This document shows positions 9,562 through 17,344 of a DNA stretch of 64,000 nucleotides, piece after piece (the stretch's first letter is position 1; each line of letters starts with the position of its first letter). The translations under genes were made by a program, and so were the position numbers. The DNA comes from Bradyrhizobium aeschynomenes (GTDB lineage Bacteria; Pseudomonadota; Alphaproteobacteria; Rhizobiales; Xanthobacteraceae), in assembly GCF_013178945.1 (NCBI RefSeq), contig NZ_JABFDM010000014.1, positions 1 through 64,000 on the forward strand, written 5' to 3'. The notes under the pieces are model-generated. The model had not been told where the DNA came from. It did no database searches and saw nothing but the letters and a program-made list of their open reading frames with translations.

Positions 9562-9588
9562 TGTCGGATGCGCGATACGTCCGTCGTC
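9562..9588 (+). promoter_or_regulatory. putative ECF42 promoter (TGTCGGA-N16-CGTC), copy 2
   Basis: TGTCGGA at 9562-9568 and CGTC at 9585-9588 have the same 16-nt spacing as the copies at 7834 and 16372. It lies 31 nt before the DoxX-like gene, so the DoxX/VOC pair is probably a separate transcription unit under the ECF42 sigma factor. Confidence 0.63.
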
Positions 9589-9619
9589 CTTGGAGCAGCA
9601 TCACTGAGCGGAGTTCGAC

Positions 9620-10030
9620 ATGTCGACGATTACTCTGGACCAGCCGGTCTCGCGTGCCGAATTGTGGAGCGGCCGCATCCTGAGCGGACTGGTGACCCTG
9701 TTCCTGCTGTTCGACGGCGCGATCAAGCTCATCCCGCTCGATGTCGTCACTCAGACCATGGATCAGATGGGCTATGGCGGCAGCGACGGCATGGCGCGCG
9801 CGCTCGGGCTGCTCACGCTGCTCTGCACCGCGCTCTATGCGCTGCCGGCGACCTCGCTGCTCGGCGCGATCCTGCTCACTGGCTATCTCGGCGGCGCTAT
9901 CGCCTCGCATGTCCGCATTGGAAGTCCGCTGTTCAGCCATGTGCTGTTCGGTCTCTATCTCGGGCTGATGGTGTGGGGCGGATTGTGGCTGCGCGACCGC
10001 CGGCTGCGCGCGCTGCTGCCGCTGCGCTGA
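9620..10030 (+). CDS. DoxX-like family membrane protein
   Basis: 136 aa with four predicted membrane helices. Helix 1 is ILSGLVTLFLLFDGAIKL, followed by segments near residues 65-82, 85-100 and 108-125. The DGAIKL motif and the HVRIGSPLFSHVLFG segment are characteristic of DoxX-like proteins common next to ECF42 genes. The start is supported by GCGGAG 6 nt upstream. It lies 96 bp after the sigma gene, behind its own ECF42-type promoter, and 29 bp before the VOC gene. The function is unknown; DoxX relatives are linked to redox or thiol stress. Confidence 0.82.
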   Translation: MSTITLDQPVSRAELWSGRILSGLVTLFLLFDGAIKLIPLDVVTQTMDQMGYGGSDGMARALGLLTLLCTALYALPATSLLGAILLTGYLGGAIASHVRIGSPLFSHVLFGLYLGLMVWGGLWLRDRRLRALLPLR

Positions 10031-10059
10031 CGTGTGCCGGTTCAACCAAGGAGGATGAC

Positions 10060-10479
10060 ATGATCTGTCCCTATCTCACCTTCAACGGCGACTGCGAGCA
10101 GGCCCTCAAGCACTACGGCGAGGTGCTCGGCGCCAAGATCGACATGATCATGCGCTATGGCGAGGCCCCGCCGGAGATGCCGTCCGCGCCGGAGCACAAG
10201 GACAGGATCATGCACGTCCGCTTCTCGATCGACGGGAGTGTCATGATGGCCTCCGACTCGCCGCCCGAATATTATCAAGGCAAGCCACACGGCATCTCGG
10301 TCTCGCTGCAGATCGCCGATCCGGCCGAGGCCGAACACAAGTTCAAGGCGTTGCTCGAAGGCGGTGCCATCACCATGCCGTTCGGCCAGACCTTCTGGTC
10401 CAAGGGCTTCGGCATGGGAGTCGACCGCTTCGGCATTCCCTGGATGATCAACTCCCCGGCTGACGGCTACGAGGCCTGA
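10060..10479 (+). CDS. VOC family protein (PhnB-like)
   Basis: 139 aa. It begins MICPYLTFNGDCEQALKHY, the usual PhnB-like opening of the vicinal oxygen chelate fold. It continues with IMHVRFSIDG, LMASD-like MMASDSPP and a C-terminal GMGVDRFGIPWMIN. The repeated beta-alpha-beta-beta-beta units fit the glyoxalase/bleomycin-resistance fold. A strong AAGGAGG precedes the ATG. It follows the DoxX-like gene at 29 bp and probably shares its ECF42-type promoter. The substrate is unknown. It ends 5 bp from the convergent gene at 10485. Confidence 0.85.
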   Translation: MICPYLTFNGDCEQALKHYGEVLGAKIDMIMRYGEAPPEMPSAPEHKDRIMHVRFSIDGSVMMASDSPPEYYQGKPHGISVSLQIADPAEAEHKFKALLEGGAITMPFGQTFWSKGFGMGVDRFGIPWMINSPADGYEA

Positions 10480-10484
10480 TGCCG

Positions 10485-10931
10485 CTAGCGGCAGGAGGCG
10501 TACATCGCCTTGAGCTCGCGCCCGCGCAACAAGAGAAGCCGCGACGTCAGGCCGCCGCGGCGCTCGATCCAGCTACGCACCGGTGTGGGGTAGGTCTGCA
10601 GCACCAGCTTCGACGCCTCGGGCTCGGCATAGACGCGGCCGCGCCGGTCGATCGAACGGGCGGCGTGAAAGCCGAGCGAGGCGCGCCGCGTCACGCAGAT
10701 GCGCTCCTCCGGCACGACGCTCAGCACCAGCGTGCAGGCCGACAGGCAGGGGCCGTCGATCACGACGCGCTCGCCGGATGCGCGCACCTTCTCGAACAAT
10801 GCGAGGAACGGTCCGACCTCGCCGCCCGGCGAGGAGATGATGCGGACATCGGCACGCGCCAGCATGCTCGCGATCGCCCACAAGGCGATCGCGAGCAGCA
10901 GTGTCAGGATGATGCGCATCCGGCTCGGCAT
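10485..10931 (-). CDS. secreted ClpP/crotonase-like protein, function unknown
   Basis: 148 aa. A signal peptide or anchor (MRIILTLLLAIALWAIASMLARA) is followed by SSPGGEVGPFLALFEKVRASG and then GPCLSACTLVLSV. The SPGGEV and CxSAC motifs, with the later LGFHAAR, resemble the periplasmic ClpP-class fold where Ser is the nucleophile and His a partner. There is no activity evidence. The ATG at 10931 is chosen because GAGACG lies just upstream; the ATG at 10919 has no ribosome site. It is 7 bp downstream of the SDR gene, so it is probably co-transcribed with it. Confidence 0.65.
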   Translation of the reverse strand: MPSRMRIILTLLLAIALWAIASMLARADVRIISSPGGEVGPFLALFEKVRASGERVVIDGPCLSACTLVLSVVPEERICVTRRASLGFHAARSIDRRGRVYAEPEASKLVLQTYPTPVRSWIERRGGLTSRLLLLRGRELKAMYASCR

Positions 10932-10938
10932 CGTCGTC

Positions 10939-11736
10939 TCATGCGTTCCTGCGTTGACCGCGCAATGTCGGTAGCCCGATTCCAGCGGCATCGAAGCCGC
11001 CGTCCACCGCCAGCACCTGGCCGGTGATGTAGCTCGATCGCTCCGAGCTGAGGAAGAAGATGGCTTCCGCGAGCTCCTCTTCAAGCCCGTAGCGATTGAG
11101 CGGAATGGCATCGTGATAGTCGGCGCGGATCTCCGGCGTGTGCACCGCCTTGGCCATCGCAGTCTCGACCGGACCTGGTGCCACCGCGTTGACGCGAATG
11201 CCGGCCGAGGCGAGTTCGACCGCGAGCTGCTTGGTCAGATGCGCCAGCGCCGCCTTGCTGGTGCCGTAGGCCGAGCGCAGCGTCGAGGCACGCACGGCTG
11301 AGATCGAGGTGATGTTGACGATCGCGCCGCCGTGCTCGCGCATCAAGGGCACCGCCGCCCGCGTACACAGGAACGGTCCGGTCAGATTGACGTCGAGGAT
11401 GCGCTGCCAGTCGGTCTCGCTGGTTTCCATGATCGGCGCGAATCGGGCGACGCCGGCATTGTTCACCAGCGCATCGAGGCGGCCGAACCGTCCGTTGATG
11501 CGCTCCAGGGCGTCGGCCACCATCGCCGCATCCGAGACGTCGCAATGCAGCGCGAGGGTTCGCTGGGGGCAGTTGATCGCTGACGTGGCATCGTCGAGCA
11601 GCTTCTTCTCGATGTCGAGCAGCGCCACGCGCCAGCCCTCGTCCAGAAATCTCTTGGCGGTCGCCAGTCCGATGCCGCGCGCGGCGCCGGTGATCAGGGC
11701 GACCTTTTCGCTCGTCGTCGTCGGTAATTCCGTCAC
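10939..11736 (-). CDS. SDR family oxidoreductase
   Basis: 265 aa classical short-chain dehydrogenase/reductase. The cofactor motif TGAARGIG is near residue 16. LLDIE, an acidic residue after beta-2, suggests NAD(H). NNAG, the catalytic Ser in ITSISAV, and the YxxxK motif in SAYGTSKAAL follow, then NAVAPGPVETAM. The C-terminal FFLSSERSSYITGQVLAVDGG is typical. The product could reduce a 3-oxoacyl or sugar-type substrate, but the family does not fix this. It heads a two-gene unit with the secreted ClpP-like gene. Confidence 0.9.
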   Translation of the reverse strand: MTELPTTTSEKVALITGAARGIGLATAKRFLDEGWRVALLDIEKKLLDDATSAINCPQRTLALHCDVSDAAMVADALERINGRFGRLDALVNNAGVARFAPIMETSETDWQRILDVNLTGPFLCTRAAVPLMREHGGAIVNITSISAVRASTLRSAYGTSKAALAHLTKQLAVELASAGIRVNAVAPGPVETAMAKAVHTPEIRADYHDAIPLNRYGLEEELAEAIFFLSSERSSYITGQVLAVDGGFDAAGIGLPTLRGQRRNA

Positions 11737-11869
11737 GGCAATCGGCTCCCTTGGCCGGCGGCCCGGCTCTTGCTCTTGTGGTTGCTAATACGGCCTTCCT
11801 AACGCGTGGTTCCTAACACGCGCGGTGCGGAGCCGCTGTGAAGGCCGTCACATTTGTCAGTGTGCGTTC

Positions 11870-12420
11870 AATCCAGCTCCGCCCCCCCCAGCGCAGCGAA
11901 GATCGCGGCCCTTGTCAAACAGCCAGGGGTAGTAACAGGCGCGCCGGTTCGCGTTCTCGCGGCGCGGCAGCGTCCGAGTCTTGTCGGTATCGGTGTCCCT
12001 CGCAATCGGAGGGAGCAGGGAAGGCCGGGAGCTCGCCGCCCCCATGGCCCCCGTGCGGAAAGAGTGCACGGGGCAGGAACCACAGGTTCGGCTGGGACAT
12101 CCCGGCCCTCCCTGCGCGACGGTCTGACGGCTTATACGTGCTCTCCCCGGGGACCGGCTGTCTTGCCCCCGTTTTTGCCACAATGCGCACACGCACCGGA
12201 CACGGCATCAGCGTCGGGATGCCAGGACCACACGATTTCGCCGTACGCGCCACGTTGTTCGTCTGCGTGTCCTCTTCTGAGCATGATCTTGTCGGAAAGC
12301 TGTGGCGCAATGGGCGTCGACAGCCTCCGGTTCCGAATCATGCTCCACGCTGCAACATCGACGCGTCCACCGCATCCCGCTCCCAACGTTCGTGACGACC
12401 GCGAAACGTCCCTCTCGATC
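11870..12420. repeat. putative dispersed Bradyrhizobium intergenic repeat (part of a 950-bp gene-free region)
   Basis: Positions 11737-12689 hold no convincing gene. The overlapping short reading frames are Arg/Pro/Ser-rich and have no ribosome sites. From memory, stretches such as the ones around 12090-12130 (CATCCCGGCC then CTGCGCGACGGT) and 12220-12245 (GGGATGCCAGGACCACACGA) recur as a conserved noncoding block in many Bradyrhizobium genomes. Several GC-rich segments could fold. The limits given are approximate. An annotated small protein here in any relative would be suspect. Confidence 0.45.
12279..12345. repeat. diverged palindromic repeat nested in the dispersed repeat
   Basis: GAGCATGAT at 12279 and ATCATGCTC at 12337 form 9-bp inverted arms, with TCGGAAA-like and TTCCGA-like inner halves. 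It looks like a diverged copy of the palindromic element at 35912, which has the same GCATGAT ends. Confidence 0.5.
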
Positions 12421-12689
12421 GGCAGCAGGACAGGGTTAAGAGACCAGATATTCTGGAAAAGCGAAACAAGAAAATTTTTGCGGGAAGGACTGGACAGGGG
12501 TGATCGGCTTGAAAGTCTTCACGAAAAAAGCTCTGTGGCGCAGCGTGGAAGCGGTCGGAGCAGAGCCTTCAGGAAAGCTTTCCGTGGGGCATGCGACGGT
12601 CACGCCGCGGGTTGATTTGCCCGTCGGGTCGGCCTTTGGACGAATCCTGAACCGGTAGCGTAGAGTTTAAGAGTCTCGGTAGAATCGAC

Positions 12690-13964
12690 ATGGGCGGTCA
12701 GGTCATCAGCCACCGAATCATACCTTCCTTCCAAAGCACCGAGCCCCAGGCGCTGCCGGGCGGCTTGCTGCGCGCGCGTCGCGCGCTGCTGCTGTCCTGC
12801 GTCGTGCTCGGCCTTGCGGCGACCGGGGCTGTCTCGGCGGAGGTTCCGGCCGCGGCAAAACCCGCAGCCACGGAGCAGGCCGCCTCACCGCCACAGCCAT
12901 CGCAATCGCAGACGTCGCAGTCGCAGCCTGCACAATCCCAGTCGCCGCCTCCGCAACAGGCGTTGCAGAAAACGGAGTCTGAGACGGTGGGACGGCCGGC
13001 GGAAGCGCCGACGCAGGGGCCCAAGGTCGTCCTGCCGTCGAGCGACCCGGCCAAGCCGGCCACGGCCGAGCGCAAGACCGACTCGCGCACCGCCGGCCGC
13101 GACACCAAGGATGGCAAGGACGCCAAGAACCTGTCGGTCCCGCAGCGGGTGCTGCCGGCCGACGTGGCGCAGATGATCGGCCGCAAGATCTGGCTCAATG
13201 AAGCAGGCGGCCGGCGCGACGCCATCACGTCGTGGAATGCCGGTGAGCAATTCGCCTCGCTCGGGATCGGCCATTTCATCTGGTACCCCGTCACGGCGAA
13301 GCCGCCGTTCGAGGAGGGCTTCCCGGGCCTCGTCGCGTTTCTGCGCAAGGGCAAGACGCCGCTCCCGGCCTGGCTCGACAAGAACCCGGTCCCGCCTTGT
13401 CCGTGGAACAGCCGGGCCGAGTTCAAGAAGAATTTCAACTCGCCGCAGATGCGCCAGTTGCGGCAGTTCCTGCTCGATACGATCGCCGAGCAGACGCAGT
13501 TCCTGGTGGCGCGCGCGCAGGGCGCGATGGACAAGATCCTGGCCAACACGCCCGACGGTGCCGAGCGCGAGCACATCGTCGCGCAATATTCGCGCGTCGT
13601 GCGCGCCTCCGACGACCTCTATCCGCTGATCGACTACATCAACTTCAAGGGCGAGGGCACCAATCCCGCCGAGACCGCGGTCGACAAGGAAACCGGACAG
13701 CGTCAGGGCTGGGGTCTCAAGCAGGTGCTGCTCAAGATGAACGGCACCACCACCGAGCCGAAGGCCGTCCTCGCGGAATATTCCGACGCCGTGCAGGTCG
13801 TCCTGCAGCAGCGGGTTCGCAATCTACCTTCCAACCGCGTCTGGGAGGCGGGCTGGCTGCGCCGCGCGGAGACCTACCGCCGCCCGATCGCGCAGCTCGA
13901 GCAGCTGCCCGAGCGACCGATGCGGAAATCATCGCGCTATAGGGCCGACAATACGCCGTTCTAA
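12690..13964 (+). CDS. secreted protein with lysozyme-like C-terminal domain, function unproven
   Basis: 424 aa. A long N-region leads into a hydrophobic segment (LLLSCVVLGLAATGAVSAE), then a Gln/Ser/Pro-rich linker at about residues 50-110. A globular domain follows from about 155. That domain holds IWLNEAGGRRDAITSW and FASLGIGHFIWYP. The Glu in the NEAGG motif followed by SLGIGHF resembles the catalytic Glu and the G-x-G-x-x strand of lysozyme-like hydrolases, so peptidoglycan cleavage is plausible. This is inference. The gene stands alone after the 950-bp gene-free region. Confidence 0.7.
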   Translation: MGGQVISHRIIPSFQSTEPQALPGGLLRARRALLLSCVVLGLAATGAVSAEVPAAAKPAATEQAASPPQPSQSQTSQSQPAQSQSPPPQQALQKTESETVGRPAEAPTQGPKVVLPSSDPAKPATAERKTDSRTAGRDTKDGKDAKNLSVPQRVLPADVAQMIGRKIWLNEAGGRRDAITSWNAGEQFASLGIGHFIWYPVTAKPPFEEGFPGLVAFLRKGKTPLPAWLDKNPVPPCPWNSRAEFKKNFNSPQMRQLRQFLLDTIAEQTQFLVARAQGAMDKILANTPDGAEREHIVAQYSRVVRASDDLYPLIDYINFKGEGTNPAETAVDKETGQRQGWGLKQVLLKMNGTTTEPKAVLAEYSDAVQVVLQQRVRNLPSNRVWEAGWLRRAETYRRPIAQLEQLPERPMRKSSRYRADNTPF

Positions 13965-14018
13965 CGAAGATCGAGCGGCGCGAGCCATTCGGTCCACGCG
14001 GCTCGGCTCCGCCGCGCA

Positions 14019-14537
14019 TCAGGCGTTGGACGTCCGGGCTTTGTTGGCGGCAACGATCTTCTGATACGCCGCCTGCAGCCGCTCGCCGACGCTTGGTCCT
14101 GCCTTCCTGCGCTTCTTCACGCCGAGATGGATCTCGCGCAGCTCGTCCATGAACTCGGCCCACATCCTGGGTCCGCCGTCCATCAACAGCTTGGCCCGGA
14201 TGCCGAGCTCCTCCGACACCGGCAGATATTTGTAACCCCAGCCGGCCATCTGCGCGAGGATCGGCAACAGCTCGATGCCCCGCTCCGTCAGGGAATAGAT
14301 CCCCTTCTGCTTGTGGCTCGGATCATCCTCGCGGCTGATGATGCCGGCCGCGAGCAGCGTCTTCAGCCGGTCGGCGAGGATGTTCGAGGAGATGCCTTCC
14401 TCAGAGCCGCCGAGCAGTTCGCGATAGTGCCGGCGATTCCCGAACATCAGGTCGCGGATGATCAACAGGCTCCATTTGTCCCCCACCACTTCGAGCGTGA
14501 GGTTGATCGGGCAGCCGGAGCGCTGAACGTCTGACAT
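14019..14537 (-). CDS. HxlR family transcriptional regulator
   Basis: 172 aa. The HxlR winged helix begins with the conserved Cys in SGCPINLTLEVVGDKWSLLI. It continues IRDLMFGNRRHYRELL, then GISSNILADRLKTL and IYSLTERGIELLP. An extended C-terminal tail of about 70 residues follows. The ATG at 14537 was chosen over a TTG at 14576 because it gives the standard HxlR N-terminus. It is divergent from a DHFR-like gene, with palindromes between them that could be its operators. HxlR proteins often respond to oxidants or aldehydes; the signal here is unknown. Confidence 0.9.
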   Translation of the reverse strand: MSDVQRSGCPINLTLEVVGDKWSLLIIRDLMFGNRRHYRELLGGSEEGISSNILADRLKTLLAAGIISREDDPSHKQKGIYSLTERGIELLPILAQMAGWGYKYLPVSEELGIRAKLLMDGGPRMWAEFMDELREIHLGVKKRRKAGPSVGERLQAAYQKIVAANKARTSNA

Positions 14538-14571
14538 TGAAAACTCATCGGCGGTGTCGCGAATAACCGCT

Positions 14572-14626
14572 TGCAATATTGCATCAGTCTCGGCATTCTC
14601 AAACTGCTTGCAAAACGAAAGCAGTT
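14572..14626. promoter_or_regulatory. candidate HxlR operator region
   Basis: The 106-bp divergent region holds a perfect 12-bp palindrome TGCAATATTGCA at 14572-14583. It also holds an inverted repeat AACTGCTT (14602) and AAGCAGTT (14619) with 9 nt between. Both lie where a regulator could control both genes. Confidence 0.5.
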
Positions 14627-14643
14627 AGAGAGGCGTGCTGCCC

Positions 14644-15195
14644 ATGGCCAGGCTGGTGTTGTGGAACATGATGACGCTCGACGGCATGGTCGCGGGCGCG
14701 AACGGCGACATTTCCTGGCATGAGGACGTCTGGGGGCCTGAGCTGGAGCAGTTCTCCGAGGCGCAGCTGCAGGAGGCGAGCGGGCTGCTGTTCGGGCGGC
14801 TGACCTATGATCTGATGGCCGGCTATTGGCCGAGAGAGTCCGGCGTGATCGCCGACTTCATGAACCGCGTGCCGAAATACGTGGCGTCACGTTCGCTCTC
14901 GCGCCTGGAATGGTCGAACGCGCATCTGCTGGCCGCGGATCTCGCCGCCGACGTGGACAGGCTGAAGGAGGGCAGCGCCAAGGATCTCTTCCTGTTCGGG
15001 AGCGCCGACCTCGCCTCAACGCTCATCGCGCATGATCTGATCGACGAGTATCGTCTGGCGATCAATCCGCGCGTGCTCGGCGGCGGCGCGCCGCTGTTCA
15101 AGCCGGGGCAGGCGATCAAGCTGCGGCTGATCGACAGTCGCGCGCTGTCCAGCGGCGTCGTCATCGTGCGCTATGTTCCCGTGCGGGAGGTGTGA
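14644..15195 (+). CDS. dihydrofolate reductase-like (RibD C-terminal domain) family protein
   Basis: 183 aa. It opens MARLVLWNMMTLDGMVAG, the usual start of the DHFR/RibD-C fold. The body has LLFGRLTYDLMAGYW and KYVASRSLSRLEWSNAHLL. The cofactor segment is LFLFGSADLASTLIAHDLIDEYRLAINPRVLGGG. These match the small DHFR-like proteins often paired with HxlR or YCII genes, not the true FolA. The ATG at 14644 follows AGAGAGG; a GTG at 14635 is too close to it. NADPH-dependent reduction is likely and the substrate unknown. Confidence 0.87.
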   Translation: MARLVLWNMMTLDGMVAGANGDISWHEDVWGPELEQFSEAQLQEASGLLFGRLTYDLMAGYWPRESGVIADFMNRVPKYVASRSLSRLEWSNAHLLAADLAADVDRLKEGSAKDLFLFGSADLASTLIAHDLIDEYRLAINPRVLGGGAPLFKPGQAIKLRLIDSRALSSGVVIVRYVPVREV

Positions 15196-15341
15196 GCATA
15201 TTTTTCGGAGCGCGCGCTGTCGCCTCCGATGCGAGAACACCGGGTCATTGAGACGCGACTGTCGCGCGGCGCACCCGTGTCCCTCGCCCCGCTCGCGGCA
15301 GCGCGATCGCCTCTGCCGAATGGTCGCCAATTAGCTACTCC

Positions 15342-15428
15342 CGTCATGCCCGGGCTTTGTCCCGGGCATCCACGTCGCTCCGAGCGCGCAGGGCGACGTG
15401 GATGGCCGGGACAGGCCCGGCCATGACG
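15342..15428. repeat. large inverted repeat (REP-like)
   Basis: CGTCATGCCCGGG near 15342 is mirrored by CCCGGCCATGACG ending at 15428. Inner arms CCACGTCGC and GCGACGTGG lie between them. This near-symmetrical element of about 87 bp is a form I recall as very common between Bradyrhizobium genes. The region 15196-15683 has no gene. Confidence 0.7.
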
Positions 15429-15582
15429 ACGTGGAAACAGACGAGCGCCACATGCAGATCGACACATGCGAGAGCTCTACCGTTTGCGAGGGCAGGTCGG
15501 ATTGCCTTGCAAAACGTGATCCGGGTGAGGGGGACAGGTGTCTGGCCATTTGCACCATCCGTGCGTCTGCCCCTCACCCCAA

Positions 15583-15610
15583 CCCTCTCCCCGTAAGAAC
15601 GGGGAGAGGG
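15583..15610. repeat. perfect 12-bp stem-loop repeat
   Basis: CCCTCTCCCCGT (15583-15594) pairs exactly with ACGGGGAGAGGG (15599-15610) around an AAGA loop, and is preceded by CCCCTCACCCCAA. This sequence is a widespread intergenic repeat in proteobacteria. It has no T-tract, so I do not call it a terminator. Confidence 0.75.
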
Positions 15611-15683
15611 AGCGCTCCGTCCTCGGTGTGGGAGCGGAGGCTCGAGCGAAGCTGTTCTGCGATGTCTTCATCAGGAGCGAACG

Positions 15684-16340
15684 ATGTCTCTCACCCTTTA
15701 TTACCATCCCTTGTCGTCATTCTGCTGGAAGGTGCTGATCGCGCTGTATGAGAACGACGTTCCGTTCACGCCGAAGCTGATCAACCTCGGCGATGCGGAC
15801 GAGCGCGCGGCGTTCTTGAAGCTGTGGCCGGTCGGCAAGTTTCCGGTGCTGCGCGACGAGCAAAGCCAGCGCACGATTCCGGAGTCGAGCATCATCATCG
15901 AATATCTCGACCAACACTTTGCGGGTCCGACGCGCCTCATTCCTGAAGAGATCGATCTGGCGCTGCAGACGCGGCTGCGCGATCGCTTTCTCGATCTTTA
16001 TCTGCACATGCCGACGCAGGCCGTCGTGTTCGACCGCCTGCGGCGGAACGACGCGCGCGATCCGCTCGGCGTCGCCGATGCGCGTGCCCGGCTGCGCGCA
16101 TCCTACGCGATGCTGGAGGCCGAGCTGCCGCGGGACGGCTGGGCGATGGGTGAGCGGTTCACGCTTGCGGATTGCGCGGCGCTGCCGGCGCTGTTCTATG
16201 CCGACAAGGTGGAGCCTTTCGGTGATGAGCTGGCCACGGTGCGGGCTTATCTCGACCGTCTCAAGGCACGGCGGTCGGTGTCGCGGGTGCTCGCCGAGGC
16301 CGAGCCCTATTTCCACATGTTCCCGCAGGAGCCGGGCTGA
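15684..16340 (+). CDS. glutathione S-transferase family protein
   Basis: 218 aa. It starts MSLTLYYHPLSSFCWKVLIAL, with SSFCWK at the active-site helix. It continues VGKFPVL (cis-Pro) and TIPESSIIIEYLDQHF (the ES glutathione contact). The helical half includes RFTLADCAALPALFYAD. The pattern resembles small bacterial GSTs that conjugate or reduce electrophiles. CAGGAGCG lies upstream of the ATG. It follows the repeat-rich 490-bp region and precedes the third ECF42-type promoter, with which it is not obviously linked. Confidence 0.88.
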   Translation: MSLTLYYHPLSSFCWKVLIALYENDVPFTPKLINLGDADERAAFLKLWPVGKFPVLRDEQSQRTIPESSIIIEYLDQHFAGPTRLIPEEIDLALQTRLRDRFLDLYLHMPTQAVVFDRLRRNDARDPLGVADARARLRASYAMLEAELPRDGWAMGERFTLADCAALPALFYADKVEPFGDELATVRAYLDRLKARRSVSRVLAEAEPYFHMFPQEPG

Positions 16341-16371
16341 GCCTGGGACTTCCAAAATAATCGCCGTGTCG

Positions 16372-16398
16372 TGTCGGCGGCACCGGGACCGGATCGTC
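16372..16398 (+). promoter_or_regulatory. putative ECF42 promoter (TGTCGGC-N16-CGTC), copy 3
   Basis: TGTCGGC at 16372-16378 and CGTC at 16395-16398 show the same spacing as copies 1 and 2. It lies 52 nt before the first gene of the three-gene YCII operon, which links that operon to the sigma factor gene at 8252. Confidence 0.65.
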
Positions 16399-16450
16399 TT
16401 ACTGATGAGGGCAGGGGCCATCCTGCCCGACAGCATCAGGGAGAGTGACC

Positions 16451-16864
16451 ATGCGGTTCATGGTGATCGTGAAGGCGACCAAGGAGACGGAAGCCGGCAT
16501 CCTGCCCACCACCGAGGAATTCGCCGCCATGGGCCGGTTCAACGAGGAACTGGTCAAGGCCGGCATGATGGAGGCGGGCGAAGGCCTGCATCCGACCGCC
16601 AAGGGTGCGCGGATCGACTTCTCGCAGGGCGAGGCGCGCGTGAAGCGCGGTCCATTCGATCTTTCCGGCGATCTCGCCGCCGGCTTCTGGATGCTCAAGG
16701 CCGGCTCGCTCGACGAGGTGATCGAGCACATGAAGCGGGCGCCGTTTCCGAGCGGTCAGATCGAGATTCGCCGGGTCTATGCAGCCGAGGATTTCGGCGA
16801 GGCGTTCACGCCGGAGCTGCGCGAGCAGGAGGAGCGGCTGCGGGCCCGGGGTTCGCAGCGCTGA
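16451..16864 (+). CDS. YCII-related protein (first of three)
   Basis: 137 aa. It begins MRFMVIVKATKETEAG, has GEGLHPTAKGARI in the middle and a diverged DGPF motif (KRGPFDLSGDLAAGFWML). It ends PFPSGQIEIRRVYAAEDFGE. The fold is the small ferredoxin-like YCII type. The ATG at 16451 with AGGGAG 7 nt upstream is preferred over the GTG at 16445. It is the first gene of a three-gene run with short gaps (33 and 30 bp) behind an ECF42-type promoter. The altered motif (RGPF for DGPF) is worth noting. Confidence 0.87.
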   Translation: MRFMVIVKATKETEAGILPTTEEFAAMGRFNEELVKAGMMEAGEGLHPTAKGARIDFSQGEARVKRGPFDLSGDLAAGFWMLKAGSLDEVIEHMKRAPFPSGQIEIRRVYAAEDFGEAFTPELREQEERLRARGSQR

Positions 16865-16897
16865 ACGAAGCCGACTCGATCAGGAAGGGAGAACGTG

Positions 16898-17314
16898 ATG
16901 CGTTTCATGATGCTGATGATCCCGCTCGGCTATGAAAGCGCGCCGCCGGATGTGCAGCTCGATCCGGAGCGGGTCGCGGCGATGATGCGCTACAACGAGG
17001 CATTGAAGGATGCCGGCGTGCTGATCACGCTGGAAGGGCTGCATCCGCCGTCAATGGGCGCCCGAGTCTCGTTCGCAGGCGGCAAACCCGTGGTGACCGA
17101 TGGCCCGTTCGCCGAGGCCAAGGAGGTGCTCGGCGGCTATTGGATGATCGAGGTGGCCTCGCGCGAGGAGGCGATCGCCTGGGCCAAGCAATGTCCGGCG
17201 TCGGACAACGAGATCATCGAGATTCGCCAGGTCCAGGAGATGACGGACTTTTCCGAAGAGGTGCAGCAGGCGGCGGCGGGCTTTGCCGAGCTGCCGCATG
17301 CCGGCCGGGCCTGA
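16898..17314 (+). CDS. YCII-related DGPF protein (second of three)
   Basis: 138 aa. It opens MRFMMLMIPLGYESAP and carries the canonical TDGPFAEAKEVLGGYWMIEV motif. It ends EIRQVQEMTDFSEE followed by a short Ala-rich tail. This is the form most often found beside ECF42 sigma factors. The ATG at 16898 is preceded by GGAAGGGAG. It is paralogous to both neighbours, which suggests duplication within the operon. A role as sensor, scavenging enzyme or sigma partner is not established. Confidence 0.9.
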   Translation: MRFMMLMIPLGYESAPPDVQLDPERVAAMMRYNEALKDAGVLITLEGLHPPSMGARVSFAGGKPVVTDGPFAEAKEVLGGYWMIEVASREEAIAWAKQCPASDNEIIEIRQVQEMTDFSEEVQQAAAGFAELPHAGRA

Positions 17315-17344
17315 TCATCCATTTCAGAGCAGGAGGGAAGTGCA

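Noticed and set aside
8288-10045. 585-codon minus-strand reading frame over the sigma factor and DoxX genes
   Set aside because: It spans two well-supported plus-strand genes and a promoter region; no start signal is seen.
11838-12615. several small reading frames in the gene-free block
   Set aside because: They overlap on both strands, lack ribosome sites, and are Arg/Pro/Ser-rich. They fit a noncoding repeat better.
15196-15683. an insertion sequence or CRISPR array in the repeat-rich region
   Set aside because: There is no transposase frame and no regular repeat-spacer pattern, only two separate inverted repeats.
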